This document shows, piece by piece, positions 27,420-37,462 of a stretch of 64,000 bases of DNA (positions within the stretch are counted from its first letter, which is position 1; each line of letters opens with the position of its first letter). The translations under genes and the position numbers were made by a program. The notes under the pieces were generated by a model. The model was given only the letters and a program-made list of their open reading frames with translations. It searched no databases and was not told the origin of the DNA. The stretch is from positions 248,001 to 312,000 of the forward strand of contig NZ_APNG01000002.1 in the NCBI RefSeq assembly GCF_040361255.1, written 5' to 3'. The DNA comes from Salinisphaera sp040361255 (GTDB lineage: Bacteria > Pseudomonadota > Gammaproteobacteria > Nevskiales > Salinisphaeraceae).

Positions 27420-28490
27420 TCAGTTCCCTGTTCGATTCGGCCCATGCATCTGTTCGCGTTTCGCCGCGAGCAGGTCGTGGGTCACCATCTCCGAAACGAG
27501 CCCATCGAACGACACCTCAGGCCGCCAGCCGAGACGCTCGCGCGCGCGAGAGGCGTCGCCAAGCAACGACGCCACTTCCGTGGGCCGATAGTATCGCGGG
27601 TCCACACAGACAATCGTTCGACCCGTAGTGCGGTCGATCGCGCATTCGTCCACACCGCCTCCCTGCCACTCGATCGTCATATCGAGATGCGCGGCCGCCG
27701 CCGAAACAAACGCGCGCACGCTGTGTTGTTCACCAGTCGCGATCACGTAGTCGTCTGGCTTGTCCTGCTGCAGCATCAACCACATGGCACGAACATAATC
27801 ACGGGCGTGGCCCCAGTCGCGTAGCGCGTCGAGGTTGCCCAAATAGAGCCGTTGCTGCAGGCCGAGCTTTATTCGTGCGAGTGCCCGCGTGATCTTTCGC
27901 GTGACGAACGTCTCACCGCGACGCGGCGATTCGTGGTTGAACAGAATGCCGTTCGAGGCATGCATGTCATACGCCTCCCGATAATTGACGACGGCCCAGA
28001 AGCTATAGAGCTTGGCCACTGCATAAGGCGAGCGTGGATAGAACGGCGTGGTTTCGTTTTGCGGAACGGCCTGGACCTTACCGTACAGCTCGGACGTCGA
28101 CGCCTGATATAGCCGCACCTTTTCCTGCATTCCCAGTATGCGTAAAGCCTCGAGCAGCCGCAGCGTACCCAGCGCATCCGCGTTGGCGGTGTACTCCGGT
28201 GTTTCGAACGACACCTGCACGTGACTCTGAGCAGCAAGGTTATAGATTTCGGTCGGCTTCACTTCCTGAATGATACGAATCAGATTCGTGGCATCGGTCA
28301 TGTCGCCATAGTGCAGAATGAAACGCGGCTGCTGCTCGTGCGGATCTTCGTATAGATGGTCAATGCGCTGCGTATTGAAAGACGACGCACGCCGCTTGAT
28401 GCCGTGCACTTCATAGCCTTTTTCCAACAGGAGCTCGGTTAAATACGCACCGTCCTGACCGGTGACTCCCGTAATCAGTGCGCGCTTCAT
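27420..28490 (-). CDS. gmd: GDP-mannose 4,6-dehydratase
   Basis: Gmd converts GDP-D-mannose to GDP-4-keto-6-deoxy-D-mannose, the first committed step to GDP-fucose (also rhamnose or perosamine). The 356-aa protein begins MKRALITGVTGQDGAYLTELL with the NADP Rossmann motif. It has the RRASSFNTQRID substrate loop, STSELYGKVQ with the catalytic Thr/Ser-x-Glu, and the YPRSPYAVAKLYSFW Tyr-x3-Lys. The frame extends upstream, but the Gmd-like sequence begins at the ATG at 28490. Next to fcl and a family 11 transferase, it is predicted to serve fucose synthesis. Confidence 0.95.
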   Translation of the reverse strand: MKRALITGVTGQDGAYLTELLLEKGYEVHGIKRRASSFNTQRIDHLYEDPHEQQPRFILHYGDMTDATNLIRIIQEVKPTEIYNLAAQSHVQVSFETPEYTANADALGTLRLLEALRILGMQEKVRLYQASTSELYGKVQAVPQNETTPFYPRSPYAVAKLYSFWAVVNYREAYDMHASNGILFNHESPRRGETFVTRKITRALARIKLGLQQRLYLGNLDALRDWGHARDYVRAMWLMLQQDKPDDYVIATGEQHSVRAFVSAAAAHLDMTIEWQGGGVDECAIDRTTGRTIVCVDPRYYRPTEVASLLGDASRARERLGWRPEVSFDGLVSEMVTHDLLAAKREQMHGPNRTGN

Positions 28491-28524
28491 TGCGTATTCT
28501 GCCTGCTGGTTGATATGCGCGTAC

Positions 28525-29484
28525 TCACGGCAGCACGATCCATTCTTCGGGCAGGATGTCGAGCTCGCGCGTAGCAACATTGCCGAACCATTGCGCTGGC
28601 GCCACCACCTTCTTCGCAGGGTCCGGATTAAGCCACGCCCCCCACCAAGAAAACGAGGAATTCGCAATGATGTGTGCCTTGCAAAGGCTCATGAGTGCCA
28701 TGTCTTCATAGTTCCTGTTCTCGCCTTGCTCATTCATGTACATGACTTGGTAAGGCAGCTCGATATTGTCTTTTACCCACGCCAGGTCATCTGAAAAGAC
28801 CAGAAAAACAGGCTCGGCATCGTATTGCGCTGCCAGGTGTGCGGCGGCCTGCTCATAGTATTGCGGCGTACAGCAGGGGTGCATCGCGTTGCCGACGTAA
28901 TCGCCACGCCGCACATGAACCGAGATCGGCGTGGCATCGACCTCGTTTGGCCAGACTGCCCCGGCCGGCGACGGCAGCCGGATATCCGACCGGATCGTCT
29001 CGGCATAACGAACAAAGTACTTTTCCGTCTGCCAGTAACCATCTAGGTAAACAGGCGGCCGATGACGCAGCAGGTGCGGGTCATAACCATGACCAACCTG
29101 CTCTATTCGTTTCGGCCTACTGCCCGTCCAATACAGAATCGAATTCCGCGCGGCCCGTCGAATCCGCTTGTATGGCGAAGGCGAAGTGCTCGCTCGCGGT
29201 GCGATTTGAGGTTGCGTGGCCACGTCATAGTCCGCCAACAGCGCATCCAAACAAAACGCCATAGGGCCAGACGTTTGAACATCGCTCACGTCGAGCTTTA
29301 ACGGCACACCGTGATGCAATGAAAGCGCTCGCGCTGTTGCATACTGGAACAGCTGGTTGCCCAGGCCGCCTTTCATTCGAACGGTTATATAGCTGATCTC
29401 GTTCTCCAACTGACAAAGCCGCGGCGTACGAGCGTCACTACGAAGCCGCTTGAAGATCGGCACGGATATAGGCTCGCAGAGCAT
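28525..29484 (-). CDS. Glycosyltransferase family 11 (alpha-1,2-fucosyltransferase-like)
   Basis: GT11 enzymes transfer L-fucose from GDP-fucose to a terminal hexose, often alpha-1,2. Signature segments are RMKGGLGNQLFQYATARAL, the GDP-binding HVRRGDYV, YYEQAAAHL, FSDDLAWV, and SSFSWWGAWLNP with the conserved serines. From the ATG at 29484 it is 319 aa; ATG 29376 would give a shorter, still complete domain, and the ATG at 29562 is unlikely because it lies beyond the groL terminator. It heads the gmd-fcl group (34-bp gap to gmd), so donor synthesis and transfer are coupled. The acceptor is not known. Confidence 0.88.
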   Translation of the reverse strand: MLCEPISVPIFKRLRSDARTPRLCQLENEISYITVRMKGGLGNQLFQYATARALSLHHGVPLKLDVSDVQTSGPMAFCLDALLADYDVATQPQIAPRASTSPSPYKRIRRAARNSILYWTGSRPKRIEQVGHGYDPHLLRHRPPVYLDGYWQTEKYFVRYAETIRSDIRLPSPAGAVWPNEVDATPISVHVRRGDYVGNAMHPCCTPQYYEQAAAHLAAQYDAEPVFLVFSDDLAWVKDNIELPYQVMYMNEQGENRNYEDMALMSLCKAHIIANSSFSWWGAWLNPDPAKKVVAPAQWFGNVATRELDILPEEWIVLP

Positions 29485-29521
29485 CAGCCATCCATGTGAA
29501 CTTCGAGCGGAAATTACACAT

Positions 29522-29553
29522 AAAAAAACCCCGCCACAAGCCGTGGCGGGGTT
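29522..29553 (-). terminator. Rho-independent terminator of groS-groL
   Basis: Perfect stem CCCCGCCAC / GTGGCGGGG with loop AAGCC (plus-strand order), extended by two A-T pairs. On the minus strand it is followed by a run of seven T. It lies 49 bp after the groL stop. It also sets the upstream limit of the fucosyltransferase transcript, whose gene begins just beyond. Confidence 0.9.
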
Positions 29554-29601
29554 GTCTTTCACGCGCTATGGGCGTGACAGGACAGGCAATGAGCCCATGA
29601 T

Positions 29602-31251
<1,650 letters not shown>

Positions 31252-31307
31252 TGCTAGCTTCCCCTAAATACTGTGTGCGTAAACGGTGAACGTCAGCGAC
31301 GCGGGCG

Positions 31308-31595
31308 TTAGCCCAGCACCGCCAGGATGTCGTCTTCGCGCATTACGACGACTTCGTCACCGTCGACCTTGATTTCGGTGCCCGAGAACTTGCCGAACAT
31401 GACCTTATCGCCGACCTTGACTTCCGGCTTGCGCGTTTCGCCGTTATCCAGCGGCTTGCCGTTGCCAACCGCGACGACTTCGCCGCGCTGGGGCTTTTCG
31501 GCCGCCGTATCGGGAATGACAATACCCCCGGCCGTCTTCTGCTCTTCCTCGAGCCGTTTGATGACGACACGGTCATGTAAAGGACGGATATTCAT
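31308..31595 (-). CDS. groS: Co-chaperonin GroES (Hsp10)
   Basis: GroES caps GroEL rings. The 95-aa protein begins NIRPLHDRVVIKRLEEE, has the mobile-loop region KTAGGIVIPDTA and ends REDDILAVLG. All are typical. The ATG at 31595 is preferred because GAGGAGAAGG lies directly upstream; an earlier in-frame ATG at 31730 would fuse the promoter region to the protein. Confidence 0.98.
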   Translation of the reverse strand: MNIRPLHDRVVIKRLEEEQKTAGGIVIPDTAAEKPQRGEVVAVGNGKPLDNGETRKPEVKVGDKVMFGKFSGTEIKVDGDEVVVMREDDILAVLG

Positions 31596-31703
31596 GCCAC
31601 CCTTCTCCTCGAAACGTTGGTTGTTGATCAAAACATATTGCCGACGTGCCATCTTCGGCCGCCGGGAGAGAGCGTCTTCATTGACGTTCTCAATCACCGC
31701 CAT

Positions 31704-31731
31704 TGATGCGGCCGTGGCGCAGCCTTTCAAG
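31704..31731 (-). promoter_or_regulatory. Putative sigma32 (heat-shock) promoter for groS-groL
   Basis: On the minus strand CTTGAA (31731-31726) is followed after 14 bp by CCGCATCA (31711-31704). The E. coli groE promoter has CTTGAA, a 13-bp spacer and CCCCATTT, so both boxes and spacing fit RpoH. It leaves an untranslated leader of roughly 100 nt before groS. No CIRCE inverted repeat was seen. Consensus match only. Confidence 0.6.
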
Positions 31732-31886
31732 AGCGCATCGATATTTTTTTCCGCTCGCGCCCACGAGCGAACGTTTTGAAGCCCAACAGGATTTGAAAGG
31801 GTTTCTTGTCACTTTGCACTGCAACAATTATCTTGGGCGCGTCAATCAACCGCGCCGGCATCGGGCCGGCGACACTGGAGGGATCA

Positions 31887-33173
31887 ATGGCTGAGAACAT
31901 GCCACGCCGAGTCGCCATCGTCGGCGGCGCCCGTATTCCGTTCTGCCGCTCGAACACCAAGTACTCGCATCAGTCCAATCAGGACCTGCTCACCGCCTCG
32001 CTCAAGGCGCTATCGGAAAAATACAAACTCGCCGGCAAGCAGATCGGCGAAGTCGCCGGCGGCGCGGTGCTCAAGCATGCGCGCGACTTCAACCTGACCC
32101 GTGAAGCGGTGCTCGGCACCGACCTGGATCCGCATACCCCGGCCTTCGACGTACAGCAGGCCTGCGGCACCAGCCTCGAAGCCACCCTGCTGATCGCCAA
32201 CAAGATCGCCATGGGCCAGATCGACTGCGGTATCGCCAGCGGTGTGGACACCACCTCGGATGCGCCGATCGCGATCAACGAAGAACTGCGCAAGATCCTG
32301 CTCGACGTCAACCGCGCCAAGACGGGCGGCGAACGCGCGAAGCTCCTGGCCCAGATCCGGCCACGTCATATCGTGCCGAACTTCCCGGGCGTGTCCGAGC
32401 CCCGTACCGGCCTGTCGATGGGCGAGCACTGCGAGCTCATGGCCAAGGAATGGAAGATCTCGCGCAAGGCGCAGGATGAACTGGCCGTGGCCAGCCACAA
32501 AGCCGCCGCCCAGGCCTATGTTGACGGCTTCTATGACGATCTGGTCTTCCCGTATCTGGGCGTCGAACGCGACAACAACCTGCGTCCGGATACCAGCGTC
32601 GAGAAGCTGGCCAACCTCAAGCCCGCCTTCGACAAGGAAAACGGCACGCTCACCGCGGCCAATTCCACCCCGTTGACCGACGGCGCGTCTTCGGTGTTCC
32701 TGTGCAGCGAAGAATACGCCGAGGCCAACGGCCTGCCGGTACAGGCGTTCTTCACGCCCTATTCGCGCACGGCGGCCGTCGATTTTGTCGATGGCGGCGA
32801 AGGCCTGCTGATGTCGCCCACCTATGCCGTGGCCGACATGCTCGACGCGGCCGGGCTGACCCTGCAGGATTTCGATTTCTACGAAATCCACGAAGCCTTC
32901 GCCGCGCAGGTGCTGTGCACCCTCAAGGCGTGGGAATCCAAGAAGTACTGCAAGGAACGTCTGGGCCGTGACACGCCGCTGGGCTCGATCGATACCAGCA
33001 AGCTCAACGTCAAGGGCTCGTCGGTGGCACTGGGCCATCCGTTCGCTGCCACCGGGACCCGTATCGTGGCGACGCTGGCCAAGATCCTGGATGAAAACGG
33101 CGGCGGCCGCGGCCTGATCTCCATCTGTGCCGCGGGCGGTCAGGGCGTGACCGCGATCCTGGAAAAACCGTAA
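31887..33173 (+). CDS. Acetyl-CoA C-acyltransferase (thiolase, FadI-like)
   Basis: A 428-aa thiolase that cleaves 3-ketoacyl-CoA, or makes it, with CoA. The nucleophile Cys93 is in QQACGTSLE, with HEAFAAQ, GHPFAATG (His384) and SICAAGGQG (Cys414) completing the active site. The start ATG at 31887 has GGAGG just upstream; earlier in-frame codons lack one. Length and the long loop region match FadI-type enzymes rather than the 390-aa biosynthetic PhaA. No fadJ is present, so degradation and synthesis cannot be told apart. It is monocistronic: it is divergent from groS and followed by a terminator. Confidence 0.92.
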   Translation: MAENMPRRVAIVGGARIPFCRSNTKYSHQSNQDLLTASLKALSEKYKLAGKQIGEVAGGAVLKHARDFNLTREAVLGTDLDPHTPAFDVQQACGTSLEATLLIANKIAMGQIDCGIASGVDTTSDAPIAINEELRKILLDVNRAKTGGERAKLLAQIRPRHIVPNFPGVSEPRTGLSMGEHCELMAKEWKISRKAQDELAVASHKAAAQAYVDGFYDDLVFPYLGVERDNNLRPDTSVEKLANLKPAFDKENGTLTAANSTPLTDGASSVFLCSEEYAEANGLPVQAFFTPYSRTAAVDFVDGGEGLLMSPTYAVADMLDAAGLTLQDFDFYEIHEAFAAQVLCTLKAWESKKYCKERLGRDTPLGSIDTSKLNVKGSSVALGHPFAATGTRIVATLAKILDENGGGRGLISICAAGGQGVTAILEKP

Positions 33174-33520
33174 CGCCATATCCAAAGGGCATCGAAGGGC
33201 CCTTAAGGCGAATGAAAAGACGGGCCACGTGCCCGTCTTTTTTTGTGTGCGGCACGCGCGGCAGCAGACCAACCGGCCGGCATCGCAGCGATTCACACGC
33301 TGCGCCACGACTATCCACCGGTTGCGCGGCCACTGATCACGACGCACGCAGGCCTGTGATCCAAATGGATAGAGGACAGCATGATTCTAAGATGGCAGGA
33401 TGACAAAACCGTGTCGGCGCAAGGGGAAATCACAGGCCGGCACGAATAATGCAAAGCCAGCGTAGCAGGCACAGACCCTTACACTACGGCGACGATTCAG
33501 CAACACAATCAGGGGGTAGC
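33174..33520. other. Intergenic region, 347 bp
   Basis: Contains the thiolase terminator at 33214-33244, then about 275 bp with no gene recognised, and AGGGGG at 33511-33516 serving the leader peptide. I looked for a glycine riboswitch, since sodium/amino-acid symporters sometimes have one, but its conserved cores are not present. Confidence 0.5.
33214..33244 (+). terminator. Rho-independent terminator after the thiolase gene
   Basis: AAAGACGGGC and GCCCGTCTTT pair perfectly around a short CACGT loop and are followed by a T run. It lies 40 bp after the stop codon. Confidence 0.9.
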
Positions 33521-33571
33521 ATGAACAGCAACACGATTATCGATGGCATTATCGGGCTGACCCGGCCATGA
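33521..33571 (+). CDS. 16-residue leader peptide overlapping the symporter start
   Basis: An ATG at 33521, 4 bp after AGGGGG, starts a 16-codon frame (MNSNTIIDGIIGLTRP). Its TGA overlaps the ATG of the sodium symporter (ATGA). The symporter ATG has no ribosome site of its own, so translational coupling to this peptide is the simplest reading. The peptide is too short for a membrane subunit. It could be a regulatory leader, but it lacks obvious repeated codons. Whether the peptide itself has a function is unknown. Confidence 0.5.
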   Translation: MNSNTIIDGIIGLTRP

Positions 33572-34902
33572 CGGCAGCCCGCGAACATTGGGGAAGTCGC
33601 CTCGGGTTCATCATGGCCTCGGCGGGTTCGGCAGTCGGGCTCGGCAATGTCTGGAAATTTCCGTACATGGCCGGTGAAAACGGCGGCGGCGCGTTCCTGA
33701 TCATCTATCTGGGCTGTGTGTTGTTTTTCGGCCTGTCGCTGGTCATGGCCGAACTCCTGATCGGGCGAATGACCCAGCTCAACCCCGTCGGCGCCTTTCG
33801 CAAGCTCGGCGGCCGCGCCTGGGCCGGCGTCGGGGCCATGGGCGTACTCACTGCGTTCATCATCCTGTCCTTTTATATTGTGGTCGCCGGCTGGACGCTG
33901 GCCTATATCGTGTTCATGGGCGAGAACACCTTTGGTGGCCTGAACGTCGACCAAAGCACGGCGATATTCGAAGGCTTCGTGGCCTCGCCCGTCCAACCGC
34001 TTATCTACGCCGCCGTCTTCACCGTTCTCATGGTCGGTGTGGTGCTGGGCGGGGTCGCCTCGGGCATCGAGCGCGCATCGAAATGGCTCATGCCGCTATT
34101 GTTCGTACTACTCGTGGTTCTGGCGATTCGTGCGGTGAGCCTACCCGGCGCCGGTGAAGGCGTGGCCTTCTATCTGATGCCGGATTGGAGCCGTGTGACG
34201 GCCGGCACCTGGGGTGGTGCGATCAGTCAGGCGTTTTTCTCCTTGTCGCTGGGCATGGGCGCCATGCTCACCTATGGCTCCTACATGTCGCGGGATCAGA
34301 ACCTGCCCCGTGATGCATCGCTTGTGGTGGGCCTGGATACGCTGGTCGCCCTGCTGGCCGGGCTCGTGATTCTGCCAGCCGTTTTTTCTGCCGGCATGGA
34401 GCCCAGCGCCGGCGCGGGGCTCACCTTCATGACCTTACCCACGGTATTCGCGCAAATGCCGGCCGGGGCGATATTCGGGCTGGCCTTTTTCGTGCTGCTC
34501 GCTATCGCCGCACTGACATCGGCCGTATCGCTACTCGAAGTGGTGGTGAGTTATCTCGTCGACGACAAGGGCATGAGCCGTTTCAACGCGGCCGTAGCCA
34601 CGGGCGTCGTGATCTTCATCCTCGGCATTCCGGTGTCCCTGTCGCAAGGGATCTGGGCAGAACACACGATCGCCGGGATGACCTTCCTGGATTTCGCCGA
34701 TTTCGCCACCGCGCAGGTAATGATGCCGATTGGCGGTCTGCTGATTGCATTGTTCGTGGGCTGGCAGCTGGGACCGCGTGCCGTCGAGTCGCTGAAGTCG
34801 CATCCCGATCAGTCGTTGCCACTGGCCGGGCTGTGGTTGTTCATCCTGCGCTTCGTCGCACCGCTCGGGATTGCCTGGATTCTGCTACAGGGGTTTTTCT
34901 AA
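33568..34902 (+). CDS. Sodium:neurotransmitter symporter family transporter
   Basis: A 444-aa NSS (SNF) transporter that imports amino acids with Na+ across the inner membrane (LeuT fold). GFIMASAGSAVGLGNVWKFPYMAGENGGGAF matches the first helix with the unwound Na+ and substrate site; about 11 further hydrophobic segments follow. The start is fixed by the family pattern REHWGSRLGF. Bacterial members carry Ala, Met, Leu, Trp or similar substrates; specificity is not readable here. It is translated behind the 16-codon leader, and a second symporter gene follows 48 bp later. Confidence 0.93.
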   Translation: MTAAREHWGSRLGFIMASAGSAVGLGNVWKFPYMAGENGGGAFLIIYLGCVLFFGLSLVMAELLIGRMTQLNPVGAFRKLGGRAWAGVGAMGVLTAFIILSFYIVVAGWTLAYIVFMGENTFGGLNVDQSTAIFEGFVASPVQPLIYAAVFTVLMVGVVLGGVASGIERASKWLMPLLFVLLVVLAIRAVSLPGAGEGVAFYLMPDWSRVTAGTWGGAISQAFFSLSLGMGAMLTYGSYMSRDQNLPRDASLVVGLDTLVALLAGLVILPAVFSAGMEPSAGAGLTFMTLPTVFAQMPAGAIFGLAFFVLLAIAALTSAVSLLEVVVSYLVDDKGMSRFNAAVATGVVIFILGIPVSLSQGIWAEHTIAGMTFLDFADFATAQVMMPIGGLLIALFVGWQLGPRAVESLKSHPDQSLPLAGLWLFILRFVAPLGIAWILLQGFF

Positions 34903-34950
34903 ATAACGTCATTCGGGTTGCATACGTAGCCCATACAGGGGGATTCAAAA

Positions 34951-36291
34951 ATGGAAATGCTTACTAACGCGCTGAGCACGCTCAGCGGCTGGGTCTGGGG
35001 CCCGGTCATGCTGATACTGCTGCTGGGCACGGGTATCTATCTGACCGTGGGGCTGCGCGGCATCCCGCAGCGCAAGCTGTTCTACGGGTTTTCGATGCTG
35101 TTCGCCGGGCGCAAACAGACCACCGAGCCCGGCGATATCACGCCTTTTCAGGCACTGGCCACCGCACTGGCGGCCACCGTCGGCACCGGCAATATCGCGG
35201 GCGTGGCCACCGCCATCCACCTCGGGGGACCGGGCGCGGTGTTCTGGATGTGGGTGACCGCCATCGTGGGCATGGCCACCAAGTACGGCGAAGCCGTGCT
35301 GGCGGTGAACTTTCGCGAAACCAATCGCGATGGTGCCTATGTCGGCGGGCCGATGTACTACATTCGTAACGGCCTGGGCGCGAACTGGAAATGGCTGGCC
35401 TTCGCCTTTGCCCTGTTTGCCACGGTCGCGGCCTTTGGCATCGGCAATACCGTGCAATCCAACTCGGTATCCCAGGTATTCGACGAAACCCTGTCGATCC
35501 CGCGCTGGCTGACCGGCCTGGTCATGGCGGCCGGCGTGTTCGCGGTGATTATCGGCGGCGTGCAACGCCTGGCCAGCGTCACCGACAAGCTCGTGCCGGT
35601 GATGGCTATTGTCTACGTGATTGGCGCGGCCGTCGTACTCATCCTCAACGCCAGTGAAGTCCCGGGCGCGATCGGGCTGATCTTCTCCGATGCCTTCACG
35701 GGCACCGCGGCCACCGGCGGCTTTGCCGGCGCCGGTATCATCATGGCCATTCGGTTTGGCGTGGCCCGCGGCATCTTCTCCAACGAAGCCGGTCTGGGCA
35801 GCGCGCCAATCGCCCATGCCGCTGCGCGCACCGATAGCCCGGTGCGCCAGGGCGTGGTCGCCATGCTCGGCACGTTCATCGATACCCTTATTGTCTGCAC
35901 CATGACGGCACTCGTGATTATCGCCACCGGTGCCTGGTCGTCCGGCACCACCGGCGCGCAGTTGTCCGCCGAGGCCTTCACCACCGGCATGCCCGGCCCC
36001 GGCGGCTGGATCGTAAGCTTCGGCATGGTGATCTTCGCCTTCTCCACCATGCTCGCCTGGAGCTACTACGGCGAACGCACGGCCGAGTACCTATTCGGCT
36101 CGCGTATCGTCACGCCCTATCGCCTGCTGTGGGTGGTGGCCGTGTTCGTCGGCGCGATCGCCAAGCTGGATTTCGTGTGGCTGGTCGCCGACGTAATGAA
36201 CGCGCTCATGGCGATACCGAACCTGATCGCGCTGGTGCTGCTCGCGCCGGTGGTGTTCAAGCTCACGCGCGCCTATTTCGATAAGACGTAG
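34951..36291 (+). CDS. Alanine/glycine:cation symporter family protein
   Basis: A 446-aa AGCS permease taking up alanine or glycine with Na+ or H+. It has the family blocks TPFQALATALAATVGTGNIAG, PGAVFWMW, GLGSAPIAHAAA and about ten membrane segments. AGGGGGA precedes the ATG. It is close behind the NSS gene on the same strand, so both may form a small amino-acid uptake operon, possibly related to osmolyte or carbon supply. The final substrate is not determined. Confidence 0.93.
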   Translation: MEMLTNALSTLSGWVWGPVMLILLLGTGIYLTVGLRGIPQRKLFYGFSMLFAGRKQTTEPGDITPFQALATALAATVGTGNIAGVATAIHLGGPGAVFWMWVTAIVGMATKYGEAVLAVNFRETNRDGAYVGGPMYYIRNGLGANWKWLAFAFALFATVAAFGIGNTVQSNSVSQVFDETLSIPRWLTGLVMAAGVFAVIIGGVQRLASVTDKLVPVMAIVYVIGAAVVLILNASEVPGAIGLIFSDAFTGTAATGGFAGAGIIMAIRFGVARGIFSNEAGLGSAPIAHAAARTDSPVRQGVVAMLGTFIDTLIVCTMTALVIIATGAWSSGTTGAQLSAEAFTTGMPGPGGWIVSFGMVIFAFSTMLAWSYYGERTAEYLFGSRIVTPYRLLWVVAVFVGAIAKLDFVWLVADVMNALMAIPNLIALVLLAPVVFKLTRAYFDKT

Positions 36292-36317
36292 GTGACCACG
36301 CCGCGGTAAAATGGGTG

Positions 36318-36347
36318 ACGGGATGCAGCCGGCCGGTTGCATCCCGT
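36318..36347. repeat. Perfect inverted repeat between symporter and hemH
   Basis: Ten-base arms ACGGGATGCA and TGCATCCCGT surround a GCCGGCCGGT centre. It could form a hairpin in RNA, but no T run follows in either direction, so it is a weak terminator candidate or a processing or binding site. Confidence 0.55.
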
Positions 36348-36394
36348 ATCATCGCCCCTACGTATCGTACCCCGCGACACGATAGCGAGAGCCC

Positions 36395-37399
36395 ATGCCG
36401 AATTCCCGCAGCGCGCAGCGCCCTATCGGGGTGCTTTTTACCAATCTGGGCACGCCCGACGACACGTCGGTACCGGCGGTACGCCGCTATCTCGCCGAAT
36501 TTCTGAGCGACCGCCGTGTGGTCGATCTCAACCGCGCGTTATGGCTGCCCATCCTCTACGGCATCATTCTCACCTTCCGGCCGAAGAACTCGGCCGAGGG
36601 CTATCGATCGGTGTGGACCCCGGAAGGCTCACCGCTACTGGTGTATGCCCGCCGTCAGGCCGAGCAGATCCAGGCCCGCCTCGACCGCGAAGTCGAACGT
36701 CCCGTTCATGTGGCGCTGGCGATGCGCTATGGCAACCCCTCTATCGAAACCGGTCTGCGCGAGCTCGATGCCGCCGGCTGCAAACAGGTACTGGTGGTAC
36801 CCGCCTATCCGCAATATTCGGCCACCACGGTGGCGACCACCTTCGACAAGATCGGCGAAGTGCTCGCCGACTGGCCGGAACCGCCGGCGCTACGACAGAT
36901 CAACCGGTATTACGACGAGCCCGGCTATATCCAGGCGCTGGCCAACTCGGTACGCGAACATTGGGCCGAACACGGGCGCGCCGACAGGCTGGTGATGTCG
37001 TTTCACGGCATCCCCAAGCGCTATGTGAAAAACGGCGATCCGTACCCGCGCGATTGCGGCATCACGGCGCAATTGCTGGCGACCGAACTCGGGCTGACAC
37101 GCAGTGAATACAAGGTCTGCTTCCAGTCCCGCTTCGGCCGCGAACCCTGGCTCCAGCCCTATCTCGACGAGACGATGAAAGCCTGGGGCGCGGCCGGCAT
37201 GAAAAGCGTCGACGTCATGTGCCCCGGCTTTTCTTCGGACTGTCTGGAAACACTCGAAGAAATCAAGGAAGAAAACCGCGAATACTTCGAGGAAGCCGGC
37301 GGCGGCTCGCTGCGTTATATTCCGGCCCTCAACGACCGCGACGATCATGTGGACATGTTCACCCGTCTGATCAAGCGCGAACTCTCGGGCTGGATCTGA
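36395..37399 (+). CDS. hemH: Ferrochelatase
   Basis: HemH inserts Fe2+ into protoporphyrin IX, the last step of protoheme synthesis, at the cytoplasmic membrane face. The 334-aa protein has FTNLGTPDDTSV near the start, AMRYGNPSI, the catalytic His204 in MSFHGIPKRY, and CPGFSSDCLETLEEI with the acidic active-site residues. It has no [2Fe-2S] Cys tail. The ATG at 36395 gives the standard N-terminus. Confidence 0.96.
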   Translation: MPNSRSAQRPIGVLFTNLGTPDDTSVPAVRRYLAEFLSDRRVVDLNRALWLPILYGIILTFRPKNSAEGYRSVWTPEGSPLLVYARRQAEQIQARLDREVERPVHVALAMRYGNPSIETGLRELDAAGCKQVLVVPAYPQYSATTVATTFDKIGEVLADWPEPPALRQINRYYDEPGYIQALANSVREHWAEHGRADRLVMSFHGIPKRYVKNGDPYPRDCGITAQLLATELGLTRSEYKVCFQSRFGREPWLQPYLDETMKAWGAAGMKSVDVMCPGFSSDCLETLEEIKEENREYFEEAGGGSLRYIPALNDRDDHVDMFTRLIKRELSGWI

Positions 37400-37462
37400 C
37401 CGGTCGACTCACATGTCGACAGAATTCGCCCCTCCCATCTCCTTAACGAATAAAGGCGTGCC

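Noticed and set aside
31755..31775. Hairpin CGCTCG/CGAGCG beside a T or A run upstream of groS
   Set aside because: The base run is on the wrong side for a terminator in the minus direction, and no gene ends there on the plus strand.
31596..31886. CIRCE element near groS
   Set aside because: No inverted repeat with the nine-base CIRCE arms; the sigma32-type boxes fit better.
33246..33510. Glycine riboswitch upstream of the symporters
   Set aside because: The conserved cores of the glycine aptamer were not found; the only structured element is the thiolase terminator.
36337..37107. A second open frame overlapping hemH
   Set aside because: Ferrochelatase motifs, including the catalytic His204, are all in the other frame; this one is a GC-rich shadow.
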